The notes beneath the pieces are model-generated. The model worked only from the letters and a program-made list of their open reading frames with translations, made no database searches and was not told where the DNA came from. From CAVQRC01 sp963715045 (lineage in GTDB: Bacteria; Planctomycetota; Planctomycetia; Pirellulales; Lacipirellulaceae), in assembly GCA_963715045.1 (NCBI GenBank), contig CAVQRC010000008.1:310001-374000 (forward strand): DNA of 64,000 nt. The letters are read 5' to 3'. The translations under genes were made by a program, and so were the position numbers. This document shows positions 20,444-29,231 of the stretch, in pieces. Numbering within the stretch: the stretch's first letter is position 1; each line of letters opens with the position of its first letter.

Positions 20444-20869
20444 ATGCCATCCGAATCGCGACGCAAGACCGAGTACGTACGGGTTCCCGTCCAACTGGCG
20501 CTGGTCCGACGTCTCTTACTCCATTGGCTGAGCTTTCTCTGCTTGTCGATCGTGATGGGGGCCATGATTCAGATCTTCCGGGATCCGATGAACGCCTTCA
20601 ATGTGGGTTGGAGCCGCCTGTTTACGAGTCAAGCTCCTTCCCTGATCGCCGCCGCGGTGCTGATGCCGATCTTCGTGCGAGACATGCTGCGATTCAGCTT
20701 GCGCTTCGCCGGTCCCGTCGTCCGACTCCATCAAGCCATTCAGCGCGTCGTCGATGGGCAGGAGTTCAAACCCGTGCACTTTCGCAAAGCTGACTACTGG
20801 CACGCCCTTGCCGACGACTTCAATCGCCTGCTGTCCGGTCGTAAGGTGAGCTCCCCTATCGAGGATTGA
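20444..20869 (+). CDS. Small two-helix membrane protein with HAMP-like tail
   Basis: This 141-residue protein has one helix around LLHWLSFLCLSIVMGAMIQI, a second around SLIAAAVLMPIFVRDML, and a cytoplasmic tail (FAGPVVRLHQAIQRVVDGQE, then DDFNRLLSG) that resembles a HAMP linker of two short helices. No output domain follows. Its stop overlaps the region of the next start, so it is probably translated with the TadE/TadG-like genes. Role in pilus assembly is an inference from position. Confidence 0.6.
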   Translation: MPSESRRKTEYVRVPVQLALVRRLLLHWLSFLCLSIVMGAMIQIFRDPMNAFNVGWSRLFTSQAPSLIAAAVLMPIFVRDMLRFSLRFAGPVVRLHQAIQRVVDGQEFKPVHFRKADYWHALADDFNRLLSGRKVSSPIED

Positions 20870-20871
20870 AC

Positions 20872-21306
20872 ATGCGCTGCCCGCTGCCCAGCCTGATCCG
20901 CAACCGAAAGTCAAGATCGTCAAAGAGAAGTGGTACCGCCGTTGTTGAGCTGGCAGTCTGCACGCCGCTTTTGGTGACGATCATCTTCGGCTCGATCCAG
21001 GCGGCCTCCTTGCTCCATGTGCGTAACGCACTCGAGTCCTCGGCCCATCACGGAAGTTTGCTGGCGATCAAGACAAGTGCGAACGAGAGTGGTGTCATCT
21101 CCGAGATCGAGAACCTGTTGACAGCCCGGGGAATCCATGGTGCGACAGCGACGCTCGCCGGCATCAATGAGCCATTTTCCGAAGTGCAGCGGGGCGAGCA
21201 ATTCGAAGTCTTGGTGACGGCCCCGGTCGCACAGAACTTTACCGGGCCGACGATGTTCCTCGTAAGTTCGAATGTCGAAGCTCGGATCAGGGCGACCAAA
21301 CAGTAG
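20872..21306 (+). CDS. TadE-like pseudopilin
   Basis: The start chosen is the ATG at 20872; a TTG at 20866 overlaps the previous stop. After a basic leader (RNRKSRSSKRSG), TAVVELAVCTPLLVTIIFGS is the TadE-type signal with the conserved E five residues after the cleavage region. The rest is a short pseudopilin body (LHVRNALESSAHHGSLLAIK). TadE proteins are minor pseudopilins of Flp/Tad pili. It is followed by a TadG-like and another TadE-like gene. Confidence 0.8.
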   Translation: MRCPLPSLIRNRKSRSSKRSGTAVVELAVCTPLLVTIIFGSIQAASLLHVRNALESSAHHGSLLAIKTSANESGVISEIENLLTARGIHGATATLAGINEPFSEVQRGEQFEVLVTAPVAQNFTGPTMFLVSSNVEARIRATKQ

Positions 21307-21381
21307 TCTCTCCCGGCACGTTGTCCTGGTGCCACGCCTGCGTATCGTCATCCCGGCCAACCCCACCCCGGCGACTTTCTC

Positions 21382-22569
21382 ATGAGTGACGTGACTTCCA
21401 TCGACTACGGCATCGCAGTTCACGAACCACCTTGCAGGCGCTCTGCCCGGAATGCCAGCCCAGCCCGCCGCGGCGTGCTGCTGATGCTGATCGCATTTTT
21501 GATTCCGGTGCTGATGGTGATTGTCGGCTTTGCGGTCGATCTGGCCTACATGCAGCTGGTGCGAACCGAATTGCGGGTGGCGGCCGATCTGGCTGCCAAG
21601 GCAGCCGCGCAGGAACTCTCCGCCTCGCAAGGGCAGGGTCAGGCGATCACCGCGGCGATGGAAATTGCCGCTGAAAACGAAGTCGGCGGAGTCGGCCTGA
21701 AGCTTACTGGCAGCGATATCGAGTTCGGTCGCTCCACACGTCAGGCGAACGGGACCTGGTCGTTTGCCGTCGGTGCCACGCCCCTGAATTCCGTCCGTGT
21801 TACTGCCCGCCGCGACAGCACCTCTCCTGATGGCGGACTACCCTTGTTCTTCGGTCGCTTCTACGGTCACACGACCTTCGAACCCACCGTTTCTTCAATC
21901 TCGAGCTTTCTCGATCTCGACGTGTGCCTCGTCCTCGATCGCTCGAGTTCGATGAAGCTTGCGGTTGACAGCACCGCCGGTTTCATGTCCTCCGGCGATC
22001 CGCGTGCCTGCGAAACGCCGCGGGCAGACAGTCGCTGGGTCGCCCTGGAGGGAGCCGTCCAGCTCTTTCTGGACCGTCTGGATGCCACAGCCGCGCCCGA
22101 ATACGTAGCCGTGGTAACGTTTGCCAGCGATGACTACGCTCCGTGTGGCGAAACGAACACGGCTGCCTCGATCGACCAGCATCTCGATCCTGATTTGACG
22201 CTGTCTGAAAACGCGCTCGCCGCGCGGACGGCGAGTATCTGGAACGGCATGACGGAAACCGACGCGGGCATCCGCCTGGGTACGCAGGTCTTGACCGATG
22301 CCACTCGTTCGCGGTCGCATGCTCAGAAAGTCATGATCGTGTTCACCGACGGCCATTACACGGGCAGCGATCCGGCGGTCGACGCGGCCGCTGCCAGGAG
22401 TGAGGGAATTGTCGTACATACCATCACCTACAGCAACGGCGCGAACCAGACAGACATGCAGAATGTGGCGGTGGCCGGGGGCGGGCAGCACTACCATGCT
22501 CCGGATGTCGCCGCTTTGAACAGCGTGTTCGAGCGACTTGCCGCGACGGTCGCCGTCCTCACCCAGTAG
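21382..22569 (+). CDS. TadG-like protein with von Willebrand A domain
   Basis: The N-terminus contains RRGVLLMLIAFLIPVLMVIV, the membrane segment of Tad_N/TadG proteins, followed by FAVDLAYMQLVRTELRVAAD. A VWA domain starts near residue 178: CLVLDRSSSMKLA carries the D-x-S-x-S metal site, with VMIVFTDGHYTG later. TadG anchors the Flp pilus machine to the outer envelope. The gene lies between two TadE-like genes, but the secretion ATPase (TadA), prepilin peptidase and Flp pilin genes are not in this window. Intact. Confidence 0.85.
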   Translation: MSDVTSIDYGIAVHEPPCRRSARNASPARRGVLLMLIAFLIPVLMVIVGFAVDLAYMQLVRTELRVAADLAAKAAAQELSASQGQGQAITAAMEIAAENEVGGVGLKLTGSDIEFGRSTRQANGTWSFAVGATPLNSVRVTARRDSTSPDGGLPLFFGRFYGHTTFEPTVSSISSFLDLDVCLVLDRSSSMKLAVDSTAGFMSSGDPRACETPRADSRWVALEGAVQLFLDRLDATAAPEYVAVVTFASDDYAPCGETNTAASIDQHLDPDLTLSENALAARTASIWNGMTETDAGIRLGTQVLTDATRSRSHAQKVMIVFTDGHYTGSDPAVDAAAARSEGIVVHTITYSNGANQTDMQNVAVAGGGQHYHAPDVAALNSVFERLAATVAVLTQ

Positions 22570-22584
22570 AGAATTCCAGCTCCC

Positions 22585-22989
22585 ATGAAACGCCCCCGCA
22601 CTGCCTCCCGTCGATCTGCCGCGGTCACCGTCGAAACGGCGATCAGCCTGCCCGTGCTGTTGCTGCTGGTGTTCGGCGGGATCGAGTTCTCCCGCGTCCA
22701 CACGATCAGCGATACCTGCAGCAACGCCGCGTTCGAGGGCGCTCGCCGCGGAATCGTGGAAGGTGCGACGGCCACCGATTGTAGGAACGAGGCCCAGGCG
22801 ATCCTCAACATCGTGGGGATCCACGACTCGACGATTACCGTCACGCCGGACCCGCTCACCAATCAAGCCAATCGCGTCACCGTGAGGATCGACGTCTCGC
22901 TGGACTCCAATAGCTGGGTCCTGCCGAAGTACTTCCTCGGCTCCACGCTGACACGGACGGTCACGTTGGCTCGCGAAGTCGACCGTTAA
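22585..22989 (+). CDS. Second TadE-like pseudopilin
   Basis: MKRPRTASRRSAAVTVETAI begins a typical basic leader with cleavage before a hydrophobic helix (LPVLLLLVFGGIEFSR). The 134-residue length fits TadE. It begins 16 bp after the TadG-like stop, so the four genes from 20444 probably form one operon. It ends about 30 bp before the convergent tail-collar gene. Confidence 0.82.
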   Translation: MKRPRTASRRSAAVTVETAISLPVLLLLVFGGIEFSRVHTISDTCSNAAFEGARRGIVEGATATDCRNEAQAILNIVGIHDSTITVTPDPLTNQANRVTVRIDVSLDSNSWVLPKYFLGSTLTRTVTLAREVDR

Positions 22990-23020
22990 CGCGGGCTGGA
23001 ACCAGCGGGAAAAAACCGGC

Positions 23021-24737
23021 TCAGCCGACGACCAGTTTCGGTCCTCCTCGCCGCAGCACCACGCCGCACAGCACGACGATTGCCAGCGTTGCCACGCCGC
23101 TCGGCTCGGGTACTGCCAGGCTTCGCGTACCGTTCTGACCCTCTCCGTACGCGATCTGCCAGATCAGAAAGTCTTCGCCGTTGACGAGCCCGTCTCCGTT
23201 CGCGTCGCCATCGTTCGGGGTCGCATCCCCTGCGTGCTGATTGAAGTTCGCCTGCCACACCAGGAAGTCTTCGCCGTCAACCACGCCGTTCTTGTCGAAG
23301 TCGCCGGGAACCGGAACGACGTGCGAGTGGATCGGTAGCTGCAACACGGAAAGGGTCGACCGCTCTTCACCGAGTCGCGAGCCAAGCGTCCGGCTGCTCA
23401 ATCCGGGCCCTGTCCCCGCGTGCATGGCGGCCCGACCCCGTAGATCGGGAAGCCCGAACGTGGTTCGCCCGTCACCGCCGTAAGTCGTACCCAGCAGCGA
23501 GAACAGGGCGTCATTCTGGGGGATGCTCAACAACTGCCCGTCTGCCAACGCCCAGCCCCGCGGGGCGAAATTGCCCGCGAACACCCGGATCTCACCCAGA
23601 AAGGGCTCCACACCGCCCCCGCTTCCTGCCTCGTCATCCTCAGTCAGGATATTCCGAGATGGATAAACTCCTTGCAGAGCGATGATGTAGTTCAGAGCGA
23701 GCGATGGCTGCGTATTGTTGTGCGATGATCCGCCGCCGGTCGCACCGGTGAACGGCCCGGGGCCTGGCGGCGACGCCAGGTGAACGTGGCTGGGCATCTC
23801 CGAAATATTCAGGGTTTCCGATTCTGAACCCCACCGACCGCCCAGTGGCCGATGGGATAGTCCGGGCCCCTGACCAGAGTGAATGGGTGTCCGCCCCCGC
23901 AGATCGGGCAACCCGAACGTTGTCCGCCCGTCGCCGCCGTACGTCGTGCCGAGCAGCGAAAACAACGCGGTGTTCTGACTGATCTGCAGCAAGTTTCCGT
24001 CAGCAAAAGCCCACCCGCGCGGGGCGAAGTTACCGGCGAATGGTCGAACTTCGGCCAGCAGCGGATCCAGCCCGCCGCTGCCTGTTCCGCCGTCATCCTC
24101 CGCCAAGATGTTCCGGGAAGGATACGTGCCTTCGACCGCGATCAAGTAGTTGATTCCCAGCGATGGCTGGATGTTCGCATGAGCCTGGCTCGCTCCGGCG
24201 ACGCCCGTCACATCCGTTGTGCCAGGCAGCGTGTGGTCGTGCACTGGAAGTTGACCCAGATTCAACTGCACCTCCTCGCTGCCAAACCGCTCTCCCAATC
24301 GGCGATTGGTAAGCCCATTGCCCGTGCCCTCGTGGACTCCCACCCGGCTTCGTAGATCCGGCAACCCAAATGTCGTACGCCCGTCGCCCCCGTAGGTCGT
24401 TCCCAACAGCGAAAACAATGCTTCATTCTGCGCAATCGGCAGCAACTGGCCATCGGTTAACGCCCAACCTCGCGGGGCAAAGGTTCCAGCAAACAACCCA
24501 AGTTGACCGATCAGTGGCTCGAGGCTTCCACCGCCGATTCCGCTGCCGTCTTCGCCATCGACCAGGTCTCGCGACGGATAGATCCCTTGCAAGGCGATCA
24601 TGTGGTTGAGCACGAGCGATGGTTGCATGTTTCCGTGGGGCTGCCCACCGCCAGCCGGCCCCGTCACTCCCTGCGCCTGCCGCCGAGTTCAAGCTGAAAG
24701 CACTTATCCACACCATCAGCGTCAGATTTCGGACCAT
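23021..24737 (-). CDS. Secreted protein with three phage tail-collar domains, dockerin-like repeats and PEP-CTERM signal
   Basis: The ATG at 24737, after GAGAGGG, starts a signal peptide (MVRNLTLMVWISAFSLNSAA). The frame shifts near 24685 into GVTGPAGGGQPHGNMQPSLV. Three near-identical modules follow. Each has a linker ending QPSL...NY.IA..G.YPSR, the core FAGTFAPRGWALTDGQLLPI, and FSLLGTTYGGDGRTTFGLPD, the phage Tail_Collar (MdpB-like) domain. The C-terminus holds two EF-hand dockerin repeats (DFDKNGVVDGEDFLVWQANF and GDANGDGLVNGEDFLIWQ). VPEPSGVATLAIVVLCGVVL plus basic residues is a PEP-CTERM sorting tail. The protein is thus exported and sorted, not a prophage remnant. Its function is unknown, possibly adhesion. 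Confidence 0.85.
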
Positions 24738-25019
24738 CGGATTCCCTCTCGTAAAGACCGACTGCAGTACGCCGCCGATTCTAGTCGATGGTCTGCACAC
24801 CGCGAAAGCGCGTCCTTTGCAATCGCCAGGATTCAAGCACGCGAGAGAACTGCCCCCCCCAGTGCTGATCGCTCGATCCCTGACCTCGTCCCGAAACCAG
24901 GCCCGCACGCGGCGTGCCTGGCGTGTCACCCTTGCGATTCGGCTTCGCTGTCTTCGCGCCGCACTCTGCTAGAATTCGGCTCGAAACGGATTCCCTGCAG
25001 GCCGGGCGAAAGATGATCG

Positions 25020-26117
25020 ATGAGCGATGCGGAATTCAACGAGACTTTTGAGCTCACAGGATCGGTCGAGGACCCCACCGGACCGGCGGCCGCCGAGCCT
25101 CGGATCTCAGTCACGGCAGACAACGCGGCCCAGATCCTCTCGACCCTGCCCGCAAAAGTTACCGCGATTGGAGACGAAGTCGGCCAGTGCGTGATCGGGC
25201 AAAGGGAGAACGTCGAAGCCATCCTGTTCGCTCTGCTGTCCTACGGCCACTGCTTGATCGAAGGGGTCCCCGGACTCGGCAAGACCTTGCTCGTTCGCGC
25301 AATCGCCCGTGTCTTGGATCTCGAATTCAAACGGATCCAGTTCACGCCCGATCTGATGCCACCCGACATCACCGGTACGAACATTCTGCAGGAAGAACAG
25401 AGCGGGCATCGCGAATTCGAATTTGTGCGTGGCCCGATCTTCACCCAAATCCTCCTGGCGGATGAGATCAATCGCACGCCGCCGAAAACGCAAGCCGCGT
25501 TGCTCGAAGCGATGCAGGAAAGGACGGTGACCGTTTCGGGGCGAACCGTCGAGTTGCAGGAGCCGTTTCTGGTTCTCGCCACCCAGAACCCGATCGAACA
25601 AGAGGGAACCTACCCGCTGCCCGAGGCCCAGCTCGATCGCTTTCTGTTTCAGCTCGAGGTTGGATATCCCTCGCTCCAGGAGGAAAGGCAGATCGTGGCG
25701 GGGCACTCGTTCACGCCGCTGGACGGTCTGCGGCCGCAACTCTCGTGGCAGGAAGTGATGGCCTATCGCGACGCGGTCGAACACATTCCGGCCTCGACGA
25801 ATGTGATTGATTACGCGGCCCGGCTGGTTCGTGCGACCCGGCCGGGTACCGAGGGCGCGTCGGAATCGGTTGCGCGGTGGATTCGCTGGGGGGCGAGCCC
25901 TCGGGCGAGCCAGAACCTGATCCTGGCGGGTCGCGCCCGGGCGGCCTGCCGCGGCCGCTTCAACGTCGCCTGCGAAGATGTCGCTGCCGTCGCGGCGATG
26001 GTGTTGCGACATCGGATTATCCGCAGCTTTCACGCCGATGCCGAAGGCCAATCGACCGCTTCGATCATTGACCGTCTGCTGGCGGAGATTCCCCACGACC
26101 TGGCGTCGACGAGGTGA
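25020..26117 (+). CDS. MoxR-family AAA+ ATPase
   Basis: The 365-residue ATPase has Walker A GVPGLGKT at residues 82-89, Walker B LLADE at 145-149, then NRTPPKTQAALLEAMQE. Sensor 1 is in VLATQNPIEQEGTYPLPEAQ, and LDRFLFQLEVGYPS is the arginine-finger region. MoxR ATPases act as chaperones that activate or assemble partner proteins with VWA domains. The five genes behind it are DUF58, VWA and related membrane proteins, the classic partners. Its stop overlaps the DUF58 start, so the two are translationally coupled. Intact. Confidence 0.93.
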   Translation: MSDAEFNETFELTGSVEDPTGPAAAEPRISVTADNAAQILSTLPAKVTAIGDEVGQCVIGQRENVEAILFALLSYGHCLIEGVPGLGKTLLVRAIARVLDLEFKRIQFTPDLMPPDITGTNILQEEQSGHREFEFVRGPIFTQILLADEINRTPPKTQAALLEAMQERTVTVSGRTVELQEPFLVLATQNPIEQEGTYPLPEAQLDRFLFQLEVGYPSLQEERQIVAGHSFTPLDGLRPQLSWQEVMAYRDAVEHIPASTNVIDYAARLVRATRPGTEGASESVARWIRWGASPRASQNLILAGRARAACRGRFNVACEDVAAVAAMVLRHRIIRSFHADAEGQSTASIIDRLLAEIPHDLASTR

Positions 26118-27043
26118 CTCCCATGGCGGTTCGCGAACACGAGCGGCTCATCGACCGTTTCGACCCCCAGGTCATGTCGCTGCTGCACAGTCTCGATCTG
26201 AAGGCCCGCTACATCGTCGAGGGGTTTCTCCATGGCCAGCACCAAAGCCCGTTTCACGGGATCAGTGTCGAGTTCAGCGAGTATCGTGACTACCAGCCGG
26301 GGGACGATCTGCGGCACCTGGACTGGCAGCTCTACGCCCGCACGAATCGGCTCTGTGTCAAGAAATACACTCAGGAGACGAATGTGCGGGTGTACGTCGT
26401 CCTCGATACGAGCGGCTCGATGGCGTATCGAGGCCGTGACGCGTGGGCGTCGAAGCTCGAAGTGGCCAAAGCCGTGGCGGCGGCCCTGACCTCGCTGATG
26501 CTCCGCCAGAATGACGCCGTTGGCATGCTCACGCTCGACGCCGCAACGACCGGCGCGGAATTCATTCGCCCCTCTCAGAAACCGAGCCAGTTCGGCCTGC
26601 TGCTCGGACATCTGCAGCAGATTACCGCTGCGGGTGGGCCCCGACTGGCAACCCTTCTCGACCATGTTCTCCGCTTGATCCACCGCCGCAGCATCGTCCT
26701 TCTCTTCTCCGATCTCCTCGAAGACGCCCGCGGAATTACCGAGTCGTTTCAGCAACTCCGCTACCTCGGTCACGAGTGCCTGATCTTTCAGGTGCTCGAC
26801 CGCGACGAAATCGAGTTTCCCTTCTCCGATCCGGCCGTCTTTCGCGACCTCGAAAGCGGCACCCGCCGAACGGTCAATCCGAGCACGGCGAGAACCCGTT
26901 ACCTCACCCGATTCGAGGGCTTTCTCGCGGAGTACCGCGAGCTGTTCCGAACTCTCGAGACCCCTCACTGCATCGTGCGAACCGACCGCGAACCGTGGCA
27001 GGCGCTGACTCTGTTCCTTACCGAACGCAGACGGCTGTTGTAA
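26114..27043 (+). CDS. DUF58 protein with VWA-type metal site
   Basis: GTG at 26114 overlaps the MoxR stop; ATG at 26123 is the alternative start. Family motifs are FHGISVEFSEYRDYQPGDDL, RHLDWQLYARTNRLCVKKY and the VWA-like core VYVVLDTSGSMAYR with D-T-S-G-S at residues 98-102. Later, RRSIVLLFSDLLED completes the fold. DUF58 proteins are encoded next to MoxR in many bacteria, including the Bacteroides aerotolerance locus, and are likely its substrate or adaptor. It ends 2 bp before the BatA-like start. Intact. Confidence 0.9.
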   Translation: MTPMAVREHERLIDRFDPQVMSLLHSLDLKARYIVEGFLHGQHQSPFHGISVEFSEYRDYQPGDDLRHLDWQLYARTNRLCVKKYTQETNVRVYVVLDTSGSMAYRGRDAWASKLEVAKAVAAALTSLMLRQNDAVGMLTLDAATTGAEFIRPSQKPSQFGLLLGHLQQITAAGGPRLATLLDHVLRLIHRRSIVLLFSDLLEDARGITESFQQLRYLGHECLIFQVLDRDEIEFPFSDPAVFRDLESGTRRTVNPSTARTRYLTRFEGFLAEYRELFRTLETPHCIVRTDREPWQALTLFLTERRRLL

Positions 27044-27045
27044 GC

Positions 27046-29116
27046 ATGGGATTCCTCGATCCACTCATGGCCCTGGGACTGTTTGCAGCCGCCGTGCCGG
27101 TCTGGCTCCATCTCCGTCGTCGCGACGAGACAAACCTCATCGAATTCTCGACGCTTCGCTTCCTCGACGACCAGCCGCTCGCGCGGGCACGCCCGCTGTG
27201 GCCGCGGAATTGGCCGCTACTGCTGTTGCGGCTGCTGGTCCTGGGCCTCCTGGTCGCCGCCTTCATGTGGCCTTATGTCGAAGACGCACAATCCGTGGTC
27301 ATCTCAGAGAGTCGGGTTTACATTCTCGACAACACCTTGAGCCATCAACGCGACAATGGATTCGCCGCCGCCCGCGATGGGGTCGCCGATGAACTTGCCC
27401 GGCACGATGTCACGACGCAGATCGGCGTCGTCGAGCTGTCGTCGACCGCCCGGGTGATCGCCCGCTTCGGCGACGATGCCCAGACAGCCGCCGCGGATGT
27501 CCGCCATCTCGAGCCGTCCGCGACGCGGGGATCGTACATCGACGCGTTTCGGACGGCGGCCGAACTGCTGAAGAACTCGCTCGGAGCCGAACGACGCATT
27601 GTGCTGCTAAGCGACTGCCAGGCAAACCAGTGGACGCTGGGAGAAGATTCCCCGCCGTTTCTGCCAGATGTCATCGTCGACCTCCCCGAAGTATCCCAGG
27701 ATTCCAGTTTCCAACCTGAGTCTCTCCAGACCGCAGGCCATGCGAATCGTCAAAGATGGCCAACACCAAATCGAGGCCGACGTCGCAATCCACAAGCAAG
27801 GTGCGACAGGAACGCCAGTGGTCGCGTTCAAGAGTAACGGTCGCGAAGTCGCCCGCGTGGAAGGGGCGTTCAGCGAGTCGGAAAGCGACGAGGTCCGTAC
27901 CGTCGTTGCCAGTTGGGAAGCCAAGGCCGACGAGTGGGTCGTCGGCGAAGTGCAGCTGCTCGATGCGAGTGATTCGCTGCCCGGCGACGATCGCGTCGTA
28001 TTCTCACTGCCGCCCCTTCGTCCTGGCCGCGTCGAGTTACTTGCGGACTCGCCGTTCCTCCACCGCGCACTGGCTCCCGAGGTCATGCAGAGCCGCTGGG
28101 AGTTGACGCCTCCCATGGCACCTCGGGACGACCGCGATGGCGATCAGGCAACCGACGTGCTGTGCGTCGAGAGCAACGCGCTTGCATCCTCAGCCGTCCG
28201 GGACACCATCCGCGACGATCTCAGTGCCGGGCGAGGCGTGCTCCTGATGGTCGACGAAGCGAACCCCCTGACTGCCGGCTTTCTCCGCGAGCTGGGAATC
28301 GAAAGCGAATCCTCCGAATCTCCCCCCGACAAACCGGCGGAATTCCGGTACGTGTTTGCGGAGCACCCCATCTTCCTGCCTTTCCAAGCGATGGACTTCG
28401 GCGATCTGACCGAAGTCAGATTCATGAATTACCGCCGTTTGCAGGTTCGCGGAGCGGTCCCGCTGGCGTTTTCTGCGGCCGGCGATCCGCTCATCTTCGA
28501 AGTCGACGCCAGCCCGGGCCGGATGCTCGTGTTTGCGTTTGCATTCAACCGCCGCGATACGAACTGGCCCGTCCATCCCACCTTCATCCCGTTCGTGGAC
28601 AAGTGCCTCGCATACGTGCGGGGCCACACCACGACTGCGACCGCGTATGAACCGGGCGAAGCGGTTGTGTGGAACCTCCCCGCCGGTGCCCAGGCGAGTC
28701 GGGCCGTCGTGTCGCTGCTCGATCCGGCAACGGGGCTCAACGCAGAGCAGAGTCCGGAGCCAATGCGTGTCGAAGTCCGCAACGGCCAGGCCAGCTTTCA
28801 GCTCCCACCCCGGGCTGGCCATTACGCAGTGCGTTATGACGATCACGACAGGATCGAGGCGATTCTTGACATCAACCCTTCACCACTGGAATCGGACCTG
28901 ACGTTCGACGCCACCCCGGCTGCACTGACTGCCTGGCAATACACGGCCACCTCGAGCGTGGTTGCCGACGGTCCGGATTCACAACAGGCGGGACTTGCCC
29001 TCACCACACGCGAGGCCCTCCAGCAGCAACTCTGGTGGTACCTTCTCATCGCCGCGGTCACAGCCGTAGCCCTCGAAACCATCCTCACCACAACGCTGCA
29101 AAGCCGCTCCGAGTAG
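27046..29116 (+). CDS. BatA-like membrane protein with VWA-like domain, one frameshift
   Basis: MGFLDPLMALGLFAAAVPVW and LHLRRRDETNLIEFSTLRFL are the aerotolerance-regulator N-terminal (BatA) signature, followed by a second helix (LLLLRLLVLGLLVAAFMWPY). The VWA-like core is VYILDNTLSH; the metal motif is altered to D-N-T-L-S. The frame breaks near 27705, and the protein continues as VSNLSLSRPQAMRIVKDGQH. The large periplasmic part leads to a final helix (QQLWWYLLIAAVTAVALETI). Its role is assumed to be in the MoxR-driven envelope complex. The break needs one base removed. Confidence 0.83.
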
Positions 29117-29155
29117 GGCTCCGTTATTTCAGAACCCCTCAAGTCCGAAATCACA

Positions 29156-29231
29156 ATGATCACCCCACAAACCCATCAACCCACAAACCCATCAACCCAC
29201 AACATACCCACAAACCCACAAACCCCTCCCC
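29156..29231 (+). repeat. Low-complexity tract of ACCCATCA/ACCCACAA units
   Basis: The gap between the BatA-like gene and the coiled-coil gene is filled by imperfect tandem 7-8 base units rich in C and A, with almost no G on this strand. It can be read as a Thr-Pro-Asn peptide, but no start signal supports that. It separates the first three genes of the operon from the rest. Confidence 0.6.

Noticed and set aside
23021..24737. Prophage remnant (tail-collar domains)
   Set aside because: The protein has a signal peptide, dockerin repeats and a PEP-CTERM tail, and no other phage gene lies nearby.
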